A stretch of DNA of 64,000 bases from Acanthosepion esculentum (GCA_964036315.1 OZ038517.1:50567406-50631405); one strand, 5' to 3'. Numbered from the stretch's first letter, positions 1-10,082 are shown. The notes: generated by a model from the sequence alone, not told the origin. Translations and numbers: made by a program.

Positions 1-316
1 AATAACATCAAAATAAGAAGCAAGAAAGACTACGCTCAACTGAAGAAGAAATGAATGTCTGCTTATCGCACATTCGACCAAACACTGAAGAAATCACGAA
101 ACAAACACCAGGCACAGCTTTCACCCTAAATAAGCTGCACAAATAGTTGAATAGAAACATTGAAATTAAGTAAGTTCCTATCTGTGTGTGTATTTTTTAA
201 AATATCTATGGTTTTCTTTTATGATACTTAAATGTATACGCTTTAAAATTTTGCTAAGTGTGACGTGATATTTTCATTTGCTCCTTGGTGTGTCGTTGCT
301 TAACACGGCTCTATCC
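1..316. other. unassigned AT-rich DNA
   Basis: I see no gene, tRNA-like head or clear repeat here. The sequence is AT-rich with no long open frame. Confidence 0.4.
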
Positions 317-443
317 AAAAATTAAATAGATATTTAAATTGTTGTACTTATTTGGTTTTGGTATCCCCGATTTGTAATTTTCATCTTGAGTTGCCCCTTT
401 TGCTGACAACCATGTGTTCTGCTTTCTTCAGCCGTGTTATTTC
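317..443 (+). repeat. left arm of a widely spaced inverted repeat
   Basis: This stretch (including ATTAAATAGATATTTAAATT and TTTTGCTGACAACCATGTG) recurs as its reverse complement at 1743-1869 with only scattered differences over about 120 bp. The arms enclose 1.3 kb holding a hAT remnant, a CAT microsatellite and a LINE-A fragment. They could be long terminal inverted repeats of a decayed element, or two oppositely inserted copies of one dispersed repeat. Both arms are read directly; their origin is inferred. Confidence 0.6.
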
Positions 444-902
444 TCTCTCGGAAAATTTGGTATTTCGAACAATCTACAACTGGACCGAAGAACAGTATCG
501 GGTGAAAATTCTATGAAGATCATCGCGCAAGAAGAAAGACAACTTCAAAATTTCGGTGGGTACAATGGCCGAAAACGTTATGCGTAACTTGCGGAGACGA
601 TACCACGGTTTGACGCTTAAAACTGGCTATACAAAACATTTTAGAGAAGTCGTCGATGTCAGGAACCCGCACCTCAGCGGAAAATACAGACCCTTTAGCT
701 AGGGATAGTATTTTATGTATATATAGTAACCTGGTCAACGGGGTGTATCAGCCAATGAGAGGGGATTCTTAAGAAAGGGAATTATCTCACGCGAGATCGC
801 AATCCGTCGAAACCGGAAATGATGCAACATGAATCAAGAAAATTCAGACAGCTTTTTTCGAAATAGTGTTCAGATTGTTTTGGCGTTTGATGGTCACGAA
901 GT
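444..902. other. unassigned region before the hAT remnant
   Basis: No convincing gene is visible. The last part reads into the frame of the hAT-like fragment that follows, so some of this may be unrecognised, frame-broken transposase sequence. Confidence 0.35.
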
Positions 903-1115
903 GTGGCGATGATTGATCAGTTTCCATGCTTAAAACGGTTGAAATCAAAAATAAAAAGACAAGATCTCCAATCGACCATGTCCGAAGACCGTCTTTACGA
1001 GCTGGGTACGCTCGGCATCTTAAATGATGAACGCGGTCTCGTCGGGTTCGATGACGTGATTAACGGCTTCGAGGCAATGAAAGCTCGAAGCAAAAAAAAA
1101 AAAAAAAAAGAATGA
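903..1115 (+). pseudogene. hAT-type transposase C-terminal remnant
   Basis: The 70-residue frame holds a LKRLKSKIKRQDLQSTMSED stretch, then RLYELGTLGI, then GFDDVINGFEAMKAR before a lysine run. This layout (a helix ending in a STMS..RL motif, then a short acidic helix and a basic tail) is what I know from the C-terminal dimerisation region of hAT transposases and related zinc-finger MYM-type proteins. The N-terminal BED finger and the catalytic region are absent. The annotated ATG is arbitrary. The poly-A run coding for lysines, followed at once by a stop, suggests a processed or broken copy. It lies between the inverted arms at 317-443 and 1743-1869. Assignment to hAT is moderately secure; function is lost. 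Confidence 0.5.
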
Positions 1116-1183
1116 CTCAGCATTTTGGTGAGTGTAATATTAAAATATGGCTACGAAGCACGGCATTTTGGGAAAAATTAGGA

Positions 1184-1291
1184 TATCATCATCATCATCA
1201 TCATCATCACCACCACCACCACCACCATCATCGTCATCATCATCCCCATCATCATCATCATCATCATCACCATCATCACCATCATCATCCC

Positions 1292-1341
<50 letters not shown>

Positions 1342-1372
1342 CCATCATCATCATCATCATCATCATCATCGC
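1184..1372 (+). repeat. (ATC)n/(CAT)n microsatellite
   Basis: About 190 bp of ATC triplets with CAC and CCC interruptions. The poly-His, poly-Ser and poly-Met frames across it are artefacts of the repeat. Confidence 0.95.
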
Positions 1373-1451
1373 CATGTAGAGAGATTTATACCGGTGACTG
1401 ATTAAGAACTTCAGTAAAATTTTCTTTCTTTTTGTGTGTCATGTTCTTTCA

Positions 1452-1648
1452 GGGCGTAGGCGATCATGGCTCTCCACCACCTCCCTCTATTCCTTGCAGC
1501 TCCCAACAGGTTCCTTCCCTTTGCTCCCTCCCCATAGACCACGTTCTGTCATCCACCTGCTAAAGCTCGTCTGGTATGTCACGCGCTAAGATCTCATCGT
1601 TGCTCACACGCTCGGTCAATAATATACTTAACATAGATGCATAAAAGA
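1452..1648 (-). pseudogene. LINE-A C-terminal fragment
   Basis: On the minus strand this reads as pieces of the LINE-A carboxy terminus: a WTE.VSNDE-like stretch and a region ending in a tract that decodes as ...WRAMIAYA-like residues. The plus-strand hallmark is GGCGATCATGGCTCTCCAC, shared with copies at 1870-2300, 14101-14760 and 63240-63590. Internal deletions and frameshifts make it non-functional. Confidence 0.6.
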
Positions 1649-1742
1649 AAAACAAATCATCCTCTGGAATTTAAACGTATAGAAACTACTGTGGCCACAA
1701 AATGAGGGATCAGTTTATATATTGATTGTTATACATACAAAG

Positions 1743-1869
1743 TAAGACGGCTGCAGAAAGCAGAACACACATGGTTGTCAGCAAAAGGGGCAGCTCAAGA
1801 TGAAAATTACAAATCGGAGATGCCGAAATCAAATAAGTACAACAATTTAAATATCTATTTAATTTTTTT
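1743..1869 (-). repeat. right arm of the inverted repeat
   Basis: Reverse complement of 317-443; see that entry. The match includes a shared stretch that reads ATGGTTGTCAGCAAAAGGGG here. Confidence 0.6.
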
Positions 1870-2300
1870 CCTTTTATTTGACCCGTGAGAATCAAATTCT
1901 CCAGGCCCTCCTACTTCATTATGTATCCCAGAAACTTCATCTGCCTCTTCCTGATGTTAAGTATAAGCCTCCTCCTTGTTTAGGACGTAGGCGATCATAG
2001 CTCTCTACTTCCCTCTATCCGTTGCAGATCTAAACAAGTTCCTTCCCTCTGCTTCCTCCCCCACACCACGTTCTGTCATCCACTTGCTTAAGTCCGCCAG
2101 TTATGTCACACGTTGTTTTCCCTTGTCTCTCTTTCCCTCTATTCGACTCGTGCGTATCAGATTCTCCAGACCCTCCTTCATCATTATGCGTCCCAATTAA
2201 CTTCAGCTGCCTCTTTCTCCCTGTTTGTAACCTAACTATGATCCCATCGGTGCTCACATGCTCGGTCCATGAAACTCTTAACATAGATGCATAAAAGAAA
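1870..2300 (-). pseudogene. LINE-A C-terminal fragment, partly duplicated
   Basis: Minus-strand fragment of the same LINE-A carboxy terminus. Two partial units are joined: the motif around CAAATTCTCCAGGCCCTCCT recurs about 280 bp later as a near copy. Decoded pieces include MLRVSWTEHVSTDG and TCDITGGLKQVDDRTWCGGG, which are recognisable LINE-A tail sequence. The frame is broken between them. No RT catalytic motif is present. Confidence 0.65.
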
Positions 2301-2399
2301 AAACAAAATATCAATGACAAAACGGCTGCTCTTCAACGGGATGCATGAAATTAAAAGAGGGTTTGGTTTGGTTTTTGTGTGTGTTTGTGTGTTGTTTTT

Positions 2400-2617
2400 T
2401 TTTTACAGTAAGTTTTACACTTCACAAGACCTGGGGGCCACTCAAAGTAGAGGGTATCATTAGGAGACAATTTTTCGTATAGGAGTGGAAGATAATTGGT
2501 AACTCCAGTCTTGAAAAGGTTAAGAGTCTTGTGATCGGGAAAACATCCTCTTGGGTGTCGGTTCCACAAAATAATGGCTCGCAGGAAGAAGCTGATAGAG
2601 TGGAACTTGCTTCTCAC
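2400..2617 (-). pseudogene. LINE-B post-RT domain fragment
   Basis: The minus-strand frame contains FFLRAIILWNRHPRGC, then HKTLNLFKTGVTNYL. This matches the conserved region after the RT domain of jockey/CR1-like LINEs, where an R..LWN.LP motif precedes a short helix (LDSFK..L...L). The RT itself is missing. Related decayed copies lie around 15660-15760 and 17245-17400. The segment ends at a T-rich run near 2395, consistent with a 3' end. Confidence 0.55.
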
Positions 2618-2639
2618 CGATGGAATACGGACGGCGATT

Positions 2640-2955
2640 TGCTACTTTCAATATACTAAGCAATACATGGACAAAACAATAATGATAGTCTGTTTTTGTT
2701 GCGTGAAAAATTTCAAAGCAACGATAAACTCGTGTATAGGAGACGCGGAAGCGAAATTCGCATCGCAGCTCGTGACGTCACACATGATCACGCGAGAGTG
2801 AAAACGAGAATCTTTACGTATGGGAAGCTGTTGGTATAAACCAATTGCTTCTGTTATCAATTCTGCGTCTCGTATACACGATTTTGTCGTTGATTTGAAA
2901 TGTTTCATGCAACAAAAACAGATTCATTATTGTTTTGTCCGTGTATTGTTTAATA
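2640..2955. repeat. fold-back (MITE-like) element with a CRE-like palindrome in its loop
   Basis: Left arm 2640-2752 and right arm about 2864-2955 are inverted copies with moderate divergence; both contain GGACAAAACAATAATGA and CTGTTTTTGTTGC in the left-arm orientation. The spacer of about 110 bp carries TGACGTCA at 2773-2780 within CGTGACGTCACAC. No coding capacity is visible. A non-autonomous fold-back element is the simplest reading. Confidence 0.6.
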
Positions 2956-3150
2956 TATTGTAATGTAATTGTCATCTTTGATAATGGCTTATGTAAGCCG
3001 AAAGCTTAGATAGGATTAAAAAAACATGTATCAATATGGTGATTTCCTTTCGTCTTTCAATGATAATGTTATTAAGCTTATCAGACAATATGAAAGGAAC
3101 TTACTTAAAATAAATAGACAAAACTTGTCTATATTATTTAATGAAACATG

Positions 3151-3155
<5 letters not shown>

Positions 3156-3234
<79 letters not shown>
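3156..3234. repeat. (TA)n tract
   Basis: Uninterrupted TA dinucleotides for about 78 bp. They generate the YIYI open frames on both strands. Confidence 0.95.
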
Positions 3235-3235
<1 letters not shown>

Positions 3236-3238
<3 letters not shown>

Positions 3239-3482
3239 GGCCTTCCTGGCATACGGCCAACCATTGGGAGACTGAGATTTTCCAGTCCAATGGTCAGAAT
3301 GAAGAGGATCGCGACGCGCTGTAAAGGGGGCCCGATTCGTCCACCGCGTCCACCACCCATACTCCTTTGTAACTTCTGCTCACGACACTTCAGGGGTAGG
3401 TTGGGCCTTCACAGCCATCCCCGCCACCGTCACCAGTGGGAGGAAGGAAATAGAGAGATAGGACGACGATCCCGATGCTCAG
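3236..3482 (+). pseudogene. C2H2-like zinc finger fragment, probably a LINE tail
   Basis: Downstream of the TA tract the plus frame reads IRPTIGRLRFSSPMVRMK, then LLCNFCSRHFRGRLGLHSH. The spacing C-X2-C-X3-F-X5-L-X2-H fits a C2H2 finger, followed by several further histidines. Such single fingers are known near protein ends of some invertebrate LINEs. Composition is unusually GC-rich for the window, and a conserved-looking arginine-rich stretch follows. No start codon belongs to it; the ATG upstream lies in unrelated AT-rich DNA. A domesticated gene cannot be excluded but nothing supports it. Confidence 0.4.
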
Positions 3483-3799
3483 ATGCGATCGGGTGCCTAA
3501 TACTATATACATGCGATCTAATAATGTTTTTTTTCTTTTATTCCGATATTGTGTCCATGTTCATAGCCAATATCATTAAGTGTTGGTGTTTTAGCTTTTA
3601 TTAATATGTTTGACACGAAGACTCACTCTACACGTTTCTGATCATAGCTCAATTAGATCTCATTTAAATATTTATGGAGACCTTAATGGAAACACTTAAT
3701 GATATCAACTATGAACATGGACCCAATATCTTGACCGTGCTTTGAAAAATGTAAACATTATATAAATGCATACAAGCAACAAACTATTTCTTATTTAAC

Positions 3800-4014
3800 A
3801 GTTAAAATATTTCATCCTTGAAAATGGCTGAATGTATAGCCGAAAGCGCTCGGACAAAAAGAATATTCGGACAGTGTTTGTATAATTTATCATATGAAAA
3901 AAAAAATTATTAGATCGCATGAGAATTTGTATAAAAAACTAAATCAAAGCACCTTATCTGTCGTTTTCAATGAAATGTGCATGAAAGAAGGATTGCTGCC
4001 TAAATACACACACA
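3800..4014 (+). repeat. dispersed repeat shared with 61560-61715
   Basis: TTAGATCGCA, CAAAGCACCTTATCTGTCG and ATGAAAGAAGGATTGCTGCC occur in the same order at 61612-61710. The unit begins with a small hairpin (GGCTGAATGTATAGCC followed by GAAAGC, 3827-3847), as does a related sequence at 2984-3008 (GGCTTATGTAAGCC then GAAAGC). It ends in CA and TA microsatellites. Confidence 0.6.
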
Positions 4015-4027
4015 CACACGCACACAC

Positions 4028-4089
<62 letters not shown>
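4005..4089. repeat. (CA)n-(CATA)n-(TA)n compound microsatellite
   Basis: A CA run passes into CATA repeats and then into TA, ending at about 4089. Confidence 0.9.
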
Positions 4090-4092
<3 letters not shown>

Positions 4093-4170
4093 GAAATATA
4101 GTCTTAAAGTGTGCTATATTTATGGGATAAAGTGCTCAATATCAGAGATAGAGCGTGTGTAAATATAAAA

Positions 4171-4375
4171 ATGAACATAGAAGTCAACACTTAGAGGCGA
4201 CAGTCTGTTTCATGCTAGATGCAATCGTCAGGCAACTAGTGCTGTTATTTTTCTCGGCTATTGCACCACTGACCCGTATATATAAATAGCCAAGAAAAAT
4301 AACAGCACTAGTTGCCTGACGATTGCGTCTAGCATGGAACAGACTGTCGCCTCTAATTGTTGATGTCTATGTTCA
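4171..4375. repeat. long near-perfect hairpin (fold-back element)
   Basis: Arms 4171-4262 and 4285-4375 are inverted copies of about 90 bp with few mismatches; both contain AACAGCACTAGTTGCCTGAC in one orientation or the other. The loop is about 22 bp. TA-rich microsatellites lie close on both sides. No coding sequence is present. It is either a snap-back MITE or a young palindromic duplication. Confidence 0.75.
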
Positions 4376-4376
4376 C

Positions 4377-4407
<31 letters not shown>

Positions 4408-5672
4408 CTAGACTACCCATGACCCGTTGGGTCATTGACGATTCAGATTTACGTTGATTTCACTGAAATGAAAGTTAATTTTATTAGGATTCAATTAAAT
4501 ATTTCAATTCATTCGTGTCATCATTTTTTTGGCTTACAAGTTCAATTTTAACATTTTTACTGATTGTTTACAGCATTTAATAGGAATAGAACATCCGGGA
4601 TAAAATTTTAATTTTAATTTTTTAAATATGCCAACAAATATTTTTTCAATATTTAAAATATTGTTTCTTTAAACAAAGCTGAAATATAAATAATTACTCT
4701 ACAAACAACTGGACGAAACAGCAAAGCGGGGTCTCTTTGTGTCTGTCTTTAACTTAAGACTATTTTAATTAAAAAAATCTCTGTTTGAAAAAAGTGAAAA
4801 TAAAAATATTTACTGTATAAACAACACGTATTGTTAAATCTTATACACCTAAAAACAAAAATTTAAATCAGATTACCTTAAAAACATTTTTAAAATATAT
4901 AAAATAGTGTTTGTTTAAAGAAAGCTTAAATATAAGTAATTATTCTACAAACAACTGAACGAAACAGCAAAGCGGGATCTCTTTGTGTCTGTCTTTAACG
5001 TAAAAATGTTTTTATTAAAATAATTGCCGCTTGAAGAAAGTGAAAATAAAAATATTTACTGTATAAACAACTGGTATTGGTAAATCTTATACATTAAAAA
5101 AATTAATTTAGGTTACCTTAAAAACATTTTTAAAATATTGAAAATAGTGTTTGTTTAAAGAAAGCTTAAATATAAGTAATTATTCTACAAACAACTGAAC
5201 GAAACAGCAAAGTAGGATCTCTTTGTGTCTGTCTTTAACGTAAAAATGTTTTCATTAAAATAATTGCCGCTTGAAGAAAGTGAAAATAAAAATATTTACT
5301 GTATAAACAACTGGTATTGGTAAATCTTATACATTAAAAAAATTAATTTAGGTTACCTTAAAAACATTTTTAAAATATTTAAAATAGTGTTTGTTTAAAG
5401 AAATCTTAAATATAAGTAATTATTCTACAAACAACTGAACGAAACAGCAAAGCGGGATCTCTTTGTGTCTGTCTTTAACTTAAAAATGTTTTTATTAAAA
5501 TAATTGTCTGTTTGAAGAAAGTGAAAATAAAAAATATTCCCTGTATGAACATCTCGTATTTTTAAATCTTATTCACTTAAATCAGAATTACTTAAATCAT
5601 TGTGCGTCTGGTTGACACATCACACAAGCATACAGTCATGCACACAATCACAGACTTTTAGTATTATATAGA
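4408..5672 (-). mobile_element. non-autonomous Helitron
   Basis: Read on the minus strand, the element starts TCTATATAATACTAAAAG at 5672 and ends with a hairpin, an 8-nt spacer and CTAG at 4408. The hairpin (4420-4434) has a perfect 6-bp stem TGACCC/GGGTCA. The flanking bases are A before TC and T after CTAG, the known Helitron insertion pattern. There is no Rep/helicase frame, so it depends on another element. Its body is mostly four tandem units of about 240 bp (4660-5575). Confidence 0.85.
4660..5575. repeat. four tandem units of about 240 bp inside the Helitron
   Basis: The stretch CTCTTTGTGTCTGTCTTTAA recurs at about 4732, 4979, 5219 and 5459. Units two to four are nearly identical; the first is more diverged. 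This points to expansion after or during Helitron formation. Confidence 0.85.
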
Positions 5673-5679
5673 TTACTCT

Positions 5680-6180
5680 GGTATGTATGTTATTTAATAA
5701 GCTTACAAGTAGTTTGACAAGGCGTTCATAGTATGAGGTTCTTTGTAATAAAAAAAAGTCTGGAGAGATATCGAAAAACGTTCTAAAAAAGTAATTTGAA
5801 AGGAATAAGGTGGCATTACACTAGGTAGGATATTTCTCCGTTAATATTATATGGCCGGAACTGACCTTGGGAAATATTGTTAAATTTAAACACTTTTAAA
5901 CCTTAAAGGAGAAGCAAAGCAAACAGAAAAAGAGAGTTCTTCGTCAGAGCGAAGAGTAAGTTAGAAACGGAGAGCTAGAGGAAAAAAAGGAGAGTAATTA
6001 GATAGGTGAAAAATAGAAAAAAAAGTTTAGCGGAATATGAAAGTTGGGACGAAATCTATTTTGAATCGGTCGGCAGATCAATGCTGAAGGGGTGGTGCAT
6101 AATCAGAGGCTGTCAACAGCCCTGGGGATTCGATTTCTACGGAAGCTACAAGGAATTCTAAGAAATATATTATCACAGGA
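5680..6180. other. unassigned region
   Basis: Purine-rich, moderately AT-rich sequence without a recognised gene or repeat. The short minus-strand frame ending at 6103 is not convincing. Confidence 0.35.
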
Positions 6181-6680
6181 ATTATCTCCCAGACTGTAGT
6201 TCTTTGTACCAACTTTTCTCGATATGCTCCAAGAGATAAGAATGGTATTTACTGCAGTAGTGAGCGCTCCATTCGCGCAAGTCAATGAGTCTGATTTTAT
6301 TTCGAAATATTTTACGATACTTCTTCTTTATGTGCCATAGGCGATCGTGACTCTCTACCATTTCCTCTCTTAATAAATAGTGTCTTTCTGTTATGTCTCC
6401 TAAACCCTGTTTCGCCATCCATTTACTCAAGCTCACTAAGTATGTAATGCGTTATTTTCCTGTGTCCCTCTTGCCTTCAGTCAGCCCTGTGAGTATCAGA
6501 GTTTCCAAGCCCTCATTCCTCATTATGTGCCCTAGAAATTTCAACTGTCACTTCGCGATGTAAAATATAAGTTTCTTTTTTGTTTACATTTTCTTTAAAA
6601 CTTCGTCGTTGCTCACAGGATCCATCCATGGTATCCTCGGTATCTTTCTGTAGAAGCAAATTTCTGATGCTTCACTATCT
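6181..6680 (-). pseudogene. LINE-A C-terminal fragment
   Basis: The minus strand encodes LSKWMAKQGLGDITERHYLL followed by REEMVESHDRLWH, the recognisable LINE-A carboxy terminus. Upstream on that strand (6480-6660) lie decayed pieces of the FLGHIMR..GLE.L and WTDPVSNDE-type region. It is contiguous and correctly ordered with the coding-derived tandem array at 6681-7505. Stops and indels disable it. Confidence 0.7.
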
Positions 6681-7505
6681 TCTTCATCTTTGAGGAGATT
6701 GTCTAGCATTCACTGTCATATAGAAGTACTGATATTACGTAACAGTTCAGTACACATTTCTTTGTTTCTGTTGCTTCAAGAATCTTCTTCATCTTTGAGG
6801 AGATTGTCCAGCATTCATTGCCATCGAGAAGACAGTTTAGTACTCTTTTCTTTGTTTCTGTTGCTTCAAGAAACTTCTTCATCTTTGAGGAGATTGTCCA
6901 GCATTCATTGACATAGATAAGACGGGTACTACGTAACAGTTCAGTACTCTTTCCTTTGTTTCAAGTCTCTTTTTCATCTGTGAGGAGATTGTCCAGCATT
7001 TACTGCCATATAGAAGAACTGATATTACGTAACAATTCAGTACTCTATTCTTTGTTTCTGTTTCTTCAATTCCCTTCGTCATCAGTAAGGAGATTGTCCA
7101 GCATTCCTTGCCATATAGGGGGACTGATATTAAGTAAGATTTCAGTAATCTTCTCTTGGTTTCTATTGCTTCAAGTCTCTTCTTCATCTGTGAGGAAATT
7201 GTCCGTCATTCACTACCAGATAGGAGGAATGATATTTCGTAACAGTTCAGTACTATTTTCTTTGTTTCTGTTACTTCAAATCTCTTCTTCATCTGAGAGA
7301 TTGTCCAGCATTCACTGCCATATAGGAGGACTGATATTACGAAACAGTTCAGTACTCTTTTCTTTGTTTCTGTTGCTTCAAGTCTCTTCTTCATCCGTGA
7401 GATTGTCCAGCATTCACCACCAGATAGGAGGAATGATATTACGTAACAGTTCAGTCCTCTTTTCTTTGTTTCTGTTACTTCAAATCTCTTCGTCATCTGT
7501 CTATA
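6681..7505 (-). repeat. tandem array seeded from LINE-A coding sequence (unit about 105 bp)
   Basis: The landmark AGATTGTC recurs at about 6698, 6803, 6893, 6988, 7093, 7198, 7300 and 7402, giving spacings of 105, 90, 95, 105, 105, 102 and 102 bp. Each unit decodes on the minus strand to a version of MKKRLEATETKKRVLNCYV, ISVLLYGSECWTIS. That segment belongs after the RT core in LINE-A. Most spacings are multiples of three, so several units stay in frame. A ninth unit is interrupted by S1 sequence at 7500. Confidence 0.8.
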
Positions 7506-7760
7506 TTTCTGAGATGAGGTATTGTAATTATTTACATTATTTACACCGTTCGGGCGGTTGTCCTCATCTCCGGCCTTCTTCAATATCTCTCTATTTCTGA
7601 GATGAGGTATTGTAACTATTTACACTATTTACACCGCTCGGATGGTTGTCCACGTCTTTAGTATCATATTCATGACGTTTCGGCCGTTGTAATCTCCGGC
7701 CTTCTTCAATTTCTGTCTATATTTCTGAGATGAGGTATTCAGTTGATATACGTTGAAGTT
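7500..7760 (-). repeat. S1 SINE 3' fragments, about three partial copies
   Basis: CTATATTTCTGAGATGAGGTA recurs at about 7500, 7588 and 7716, each followed by parts of the S1 body (TTTACA, CGGTTGTCC, CGGCCTTCTTCAA). All are in minus orientation relative to the S1 head. Confidence 0.7.
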
Positions 7761-7834
7761 TCGAATCGAACCCTTTATTTTGAATATCTCTGTTTCAGTT
7801 AATTAGTTTTTGTTCGCTATTCTGTGGACAGGTA

Positions 7835-7905
7835 TTGAACTCACAAGTTTTCTTCAATTACTCAACCAACGCTTAACCACAAGGCCATGTGTCCTTGAGG
7901 ACATC
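7835..7905 (-). repeat. tRNA-like SINE head (S1 type)
   Basis: On the minus strand: ACACATGGCCTTGTGGTTAA (A-box-like) and GTGAGTTCAATACC (B-box-like). These are split Pol III promoter elements of a tRNA-derived SINE. Confidence 0.55.
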
Positions 7906-8455
7906 AGCGATTAAATTTTCGGACTCATAAACCTAATTTCTAAGTTTCATTTTTTTTTTTGCCAGAGCTCATATTATAATGGCTTGTTATTATTGATTTT
8001 TTCTAGCTCTCAGTATTATTGGTTCCCATATTGTATTCATGTCGAATGCTTGTCCGGCTTAGGAGATTTTTTGCCTGCCATATATCCCGATTTCTTAAGC
8101 TTTCGTATTTTCTTGTGGTGTTTTCCGTCTGTTATATTTTCTGTGATTATCTCCCTCTTCCCTCCATGACAATTACAATCTCCAACGGTTTAAGTGTAGC
8201 GTCAATCGACATCTCCAGTTGCCTTGATCTATCCACTTCCCTTCTCCACTTCCTTTCATCTTTCATTCCTATCTGCTCTCGCTCCAAATCTTCTGTAACC
8301 CCCTTGCCTTGATCGACCCACTGTCTTTCTCTTTCTCCACATCCTCTCTTTTACCACTCCTATCTGATCTTCCTCCAACCCTTCTGTAACCCCATGCGTG
8401 ATAGTGGCCTCCAGCCTTGCTTGGGGTGATACGCTTAAAAAAAAAATATATATAT

Positions 8456-8720
8456 ATATATATATATGGTCAGCCATACCTGATGTTTCTATTTCCCCTT
8501 GTGTTATGGATTTACGGTGTTCTTCCAGTGTTAACAATCTACCCCCGTGGACTAAATAAAGATTTCAGTTCGAAATTCCAACATATATCACCTGAAGATT
8601 GTCGGAGCGTACAACAGTCGAAACGTCGTGAATCTGGCAATAATGATGACGACCACAGCCCGAACGATGCTAATAGTGTAAAGAATTGCAACGCCTCATA
8701 TCAAAAATATAAACAGAAGT
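8456..8720 (+). repeat. S1-related repeat, variant body
   Basis: This shares GGTCAGCCATACCTGATG through CGTCGTGAAT with 10580-10820 and carries the S1 CTGAAGA core at 8592. In this copy the expected stem II does not form well. The translated frame across it is a shadow of the repeat. Confidence 0.65.
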
Positions 8721-9060
8721 TATCAGTTTTCTAAATTTTTCTTTTTTTTTCATTAAGTACTTGAATTTCCTCAACTGAATGAAATATATGGAAATTTTTC
8801 TTATATTTATTTTATTGATAAGTTCGAAAACTATTTTTTTTTTCACTTTTTTAATAATTTTTGTGCAGTTTTAAGAAAAATCAAATTAGACTGATTATTT
8901 TTATTTATTTAGATAATTCAGTTTTTTGGGGTCGTTTTTTTGTATTTTTTTGTTTTTGTATTTTTGTTTAACTTTGACTAGTTTGTCGCAATGTTTGGTT
9001 TGGTTTTTCTTTCTTTAGCAGCATATCAGTCCGCGTGGGTTATTTGATAATGAAATTTAA
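8721..9060. repeat. AT-rich dispersed repeat, second copy at 11165-11480
   Basis: Shared landmarks are CGAAAACTATT, CACTTTTTTAA, GATTATTTTTATTTAT, and TCAGTCCGCGTGGGTTATT at the end. Both copies follow an S1 3' end, so the pair S1 plus AT-rich segment was duplicated together. A weaker third piece lies near 11830-11960. Confidence 0.6.
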
Positions 9061-9367
9061 ATACGAATATTTTAATTTTATAATTAAAGAGATTGACATT
9101 ATTTCATGATTAGATTATAATTACTACAAAAGATTATTCTTCGAGTTCGTTCGCAGAATATGAGGAAAAGAAAGAATGAATATATGTAACGAATTAATAT
9201 CTACAAAGTTCCCAGTAAAAAGGCGGTAAAATCAGAAAGACGTGAGGCAGCCGTTGAAAACTGGTAACGACTGATGCGACTGAAGAATTCAAGAATAATT
9301 TCTTCACATTTCGTCAATGCCCGCGCCGGATGTTATTCTTTGAATAATACGAAAAACCTGACGCTCA
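9061..9367. other. unassigned region
   Basis: No gene or familiar repeat recognised. Confidence 0.3.
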
Positions 9368-9406
9368 AAATCACTAAGAAGAGCGTAACGCTCTTCTTAG
9401 TGATTT
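9368..9406. repeat. near-perfect 39-nt palindrome
   Basis: A 19-nt arm (AAATCACTAAGAAGAGCGT), one central A, then its exact reverse complement. It could extrude as a cruciform or form a tight RNA hairpin. No poly-T run follows, so it does not look like a Pol III terminator. Confidence 0.85.
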
Positions 9407-9744
9407 CGTAACGAAAGACAAAATTTGTCAGCAAATAACATTTAAATGACAAGTCACAAGATCGAGCAGCAGTTAATCAATCTTAAAAAGAACCAATCAG
9501 AGTTAAGTAATTACGCGGGAGTCGGATGATTATTCAAGGTCATGAATATTCCAGAAATTTATTCAAGGTCAATTATTCCTGAAAGATAAAAGACTGATAA
9601 TAAATTTGCCGCTTTATTTATTTATTTATTTATTTATTTTTGTACTGGACACTCTGGAAAGCGAAAAAGACTGAGAAAGTTCCATTATCACTAATCGTTC
9701 AGACTTTTGCATCTGTGAAACGCCATGCTATTGCCGCAGAGTCG

Positions 9745-10040
9745 AATCAGCAATCACTTCCTTCGTGCTCGAAATGTTCCCAAGGAGAAAGAACCACGTA
9801 GACAGTTTTATCCCAAGAACGGCTACCTTGTTAAAACAGACTCCTACGTGGATGCTTTCCAGAACACTAAAATCTTAATTCTTCAAGTCAAGCGTTATTT
9901 GTTATCTATCCTCCTTATCCTCATAATCCTCACTTCTTACCGCCATCTTTCATTCATATCACATACACCCATTCCACATAACTATTTTAGCAGCTTGGGT
10001 GTCTCTCGAGCCTTGCACTAGAAAAGCTTTAGTGTAAGGA
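9745..10040 (+). repeat. duplicated segment, second copy at 16200-16485
   Basis: Both contain GACAGTTTTATCC, AAAACAGACTCCTACGTGG, ATGCTTTCCAGAACACTAAA and end in TTTAGTGTAAG. An open frame spans part of both copies, but the differences between them change amino acids freely. I therefore treat it as repeat sequence rather than a gene. Confidence 0.65.
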
Positions 10041-10082
10041 AAGATATTATTGAATTAGATTCAATCCTTGTCAACTCCGAGT

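Noticed and set aside
1112..1405. Poly-His, poly-Ser and poly-Met frames
   Set aside because: All three frames of one CAT microsatellite.
7206..7583. Minus-strand 125-residue repeat protein as a host gene
   Set aside because: It is LINE-A RT-downstream sequence in tandem fused to S1 sequence, not an independent gene.
6956..7600. 214-residue plus-strand frame rich in SSSVRRLSSIHCHI repeats
   Set aside because: It is the complementary strand of the LINE-A-derived array; the recognisable protein is on the minus strand.
8256..8537. Minus and plus frames around 8.3-8.7 kb
   Set aside because: They span S1-related repeat sequence and a TA run.
9725..10021. 98-residue frame (KEKEPRRQFYPKNGYLVKTD)
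   Set aside because: The duplicate at 16.2 kb changes amino acids freely and loses the frame after about 40 codons, so no sign of protein constraint.
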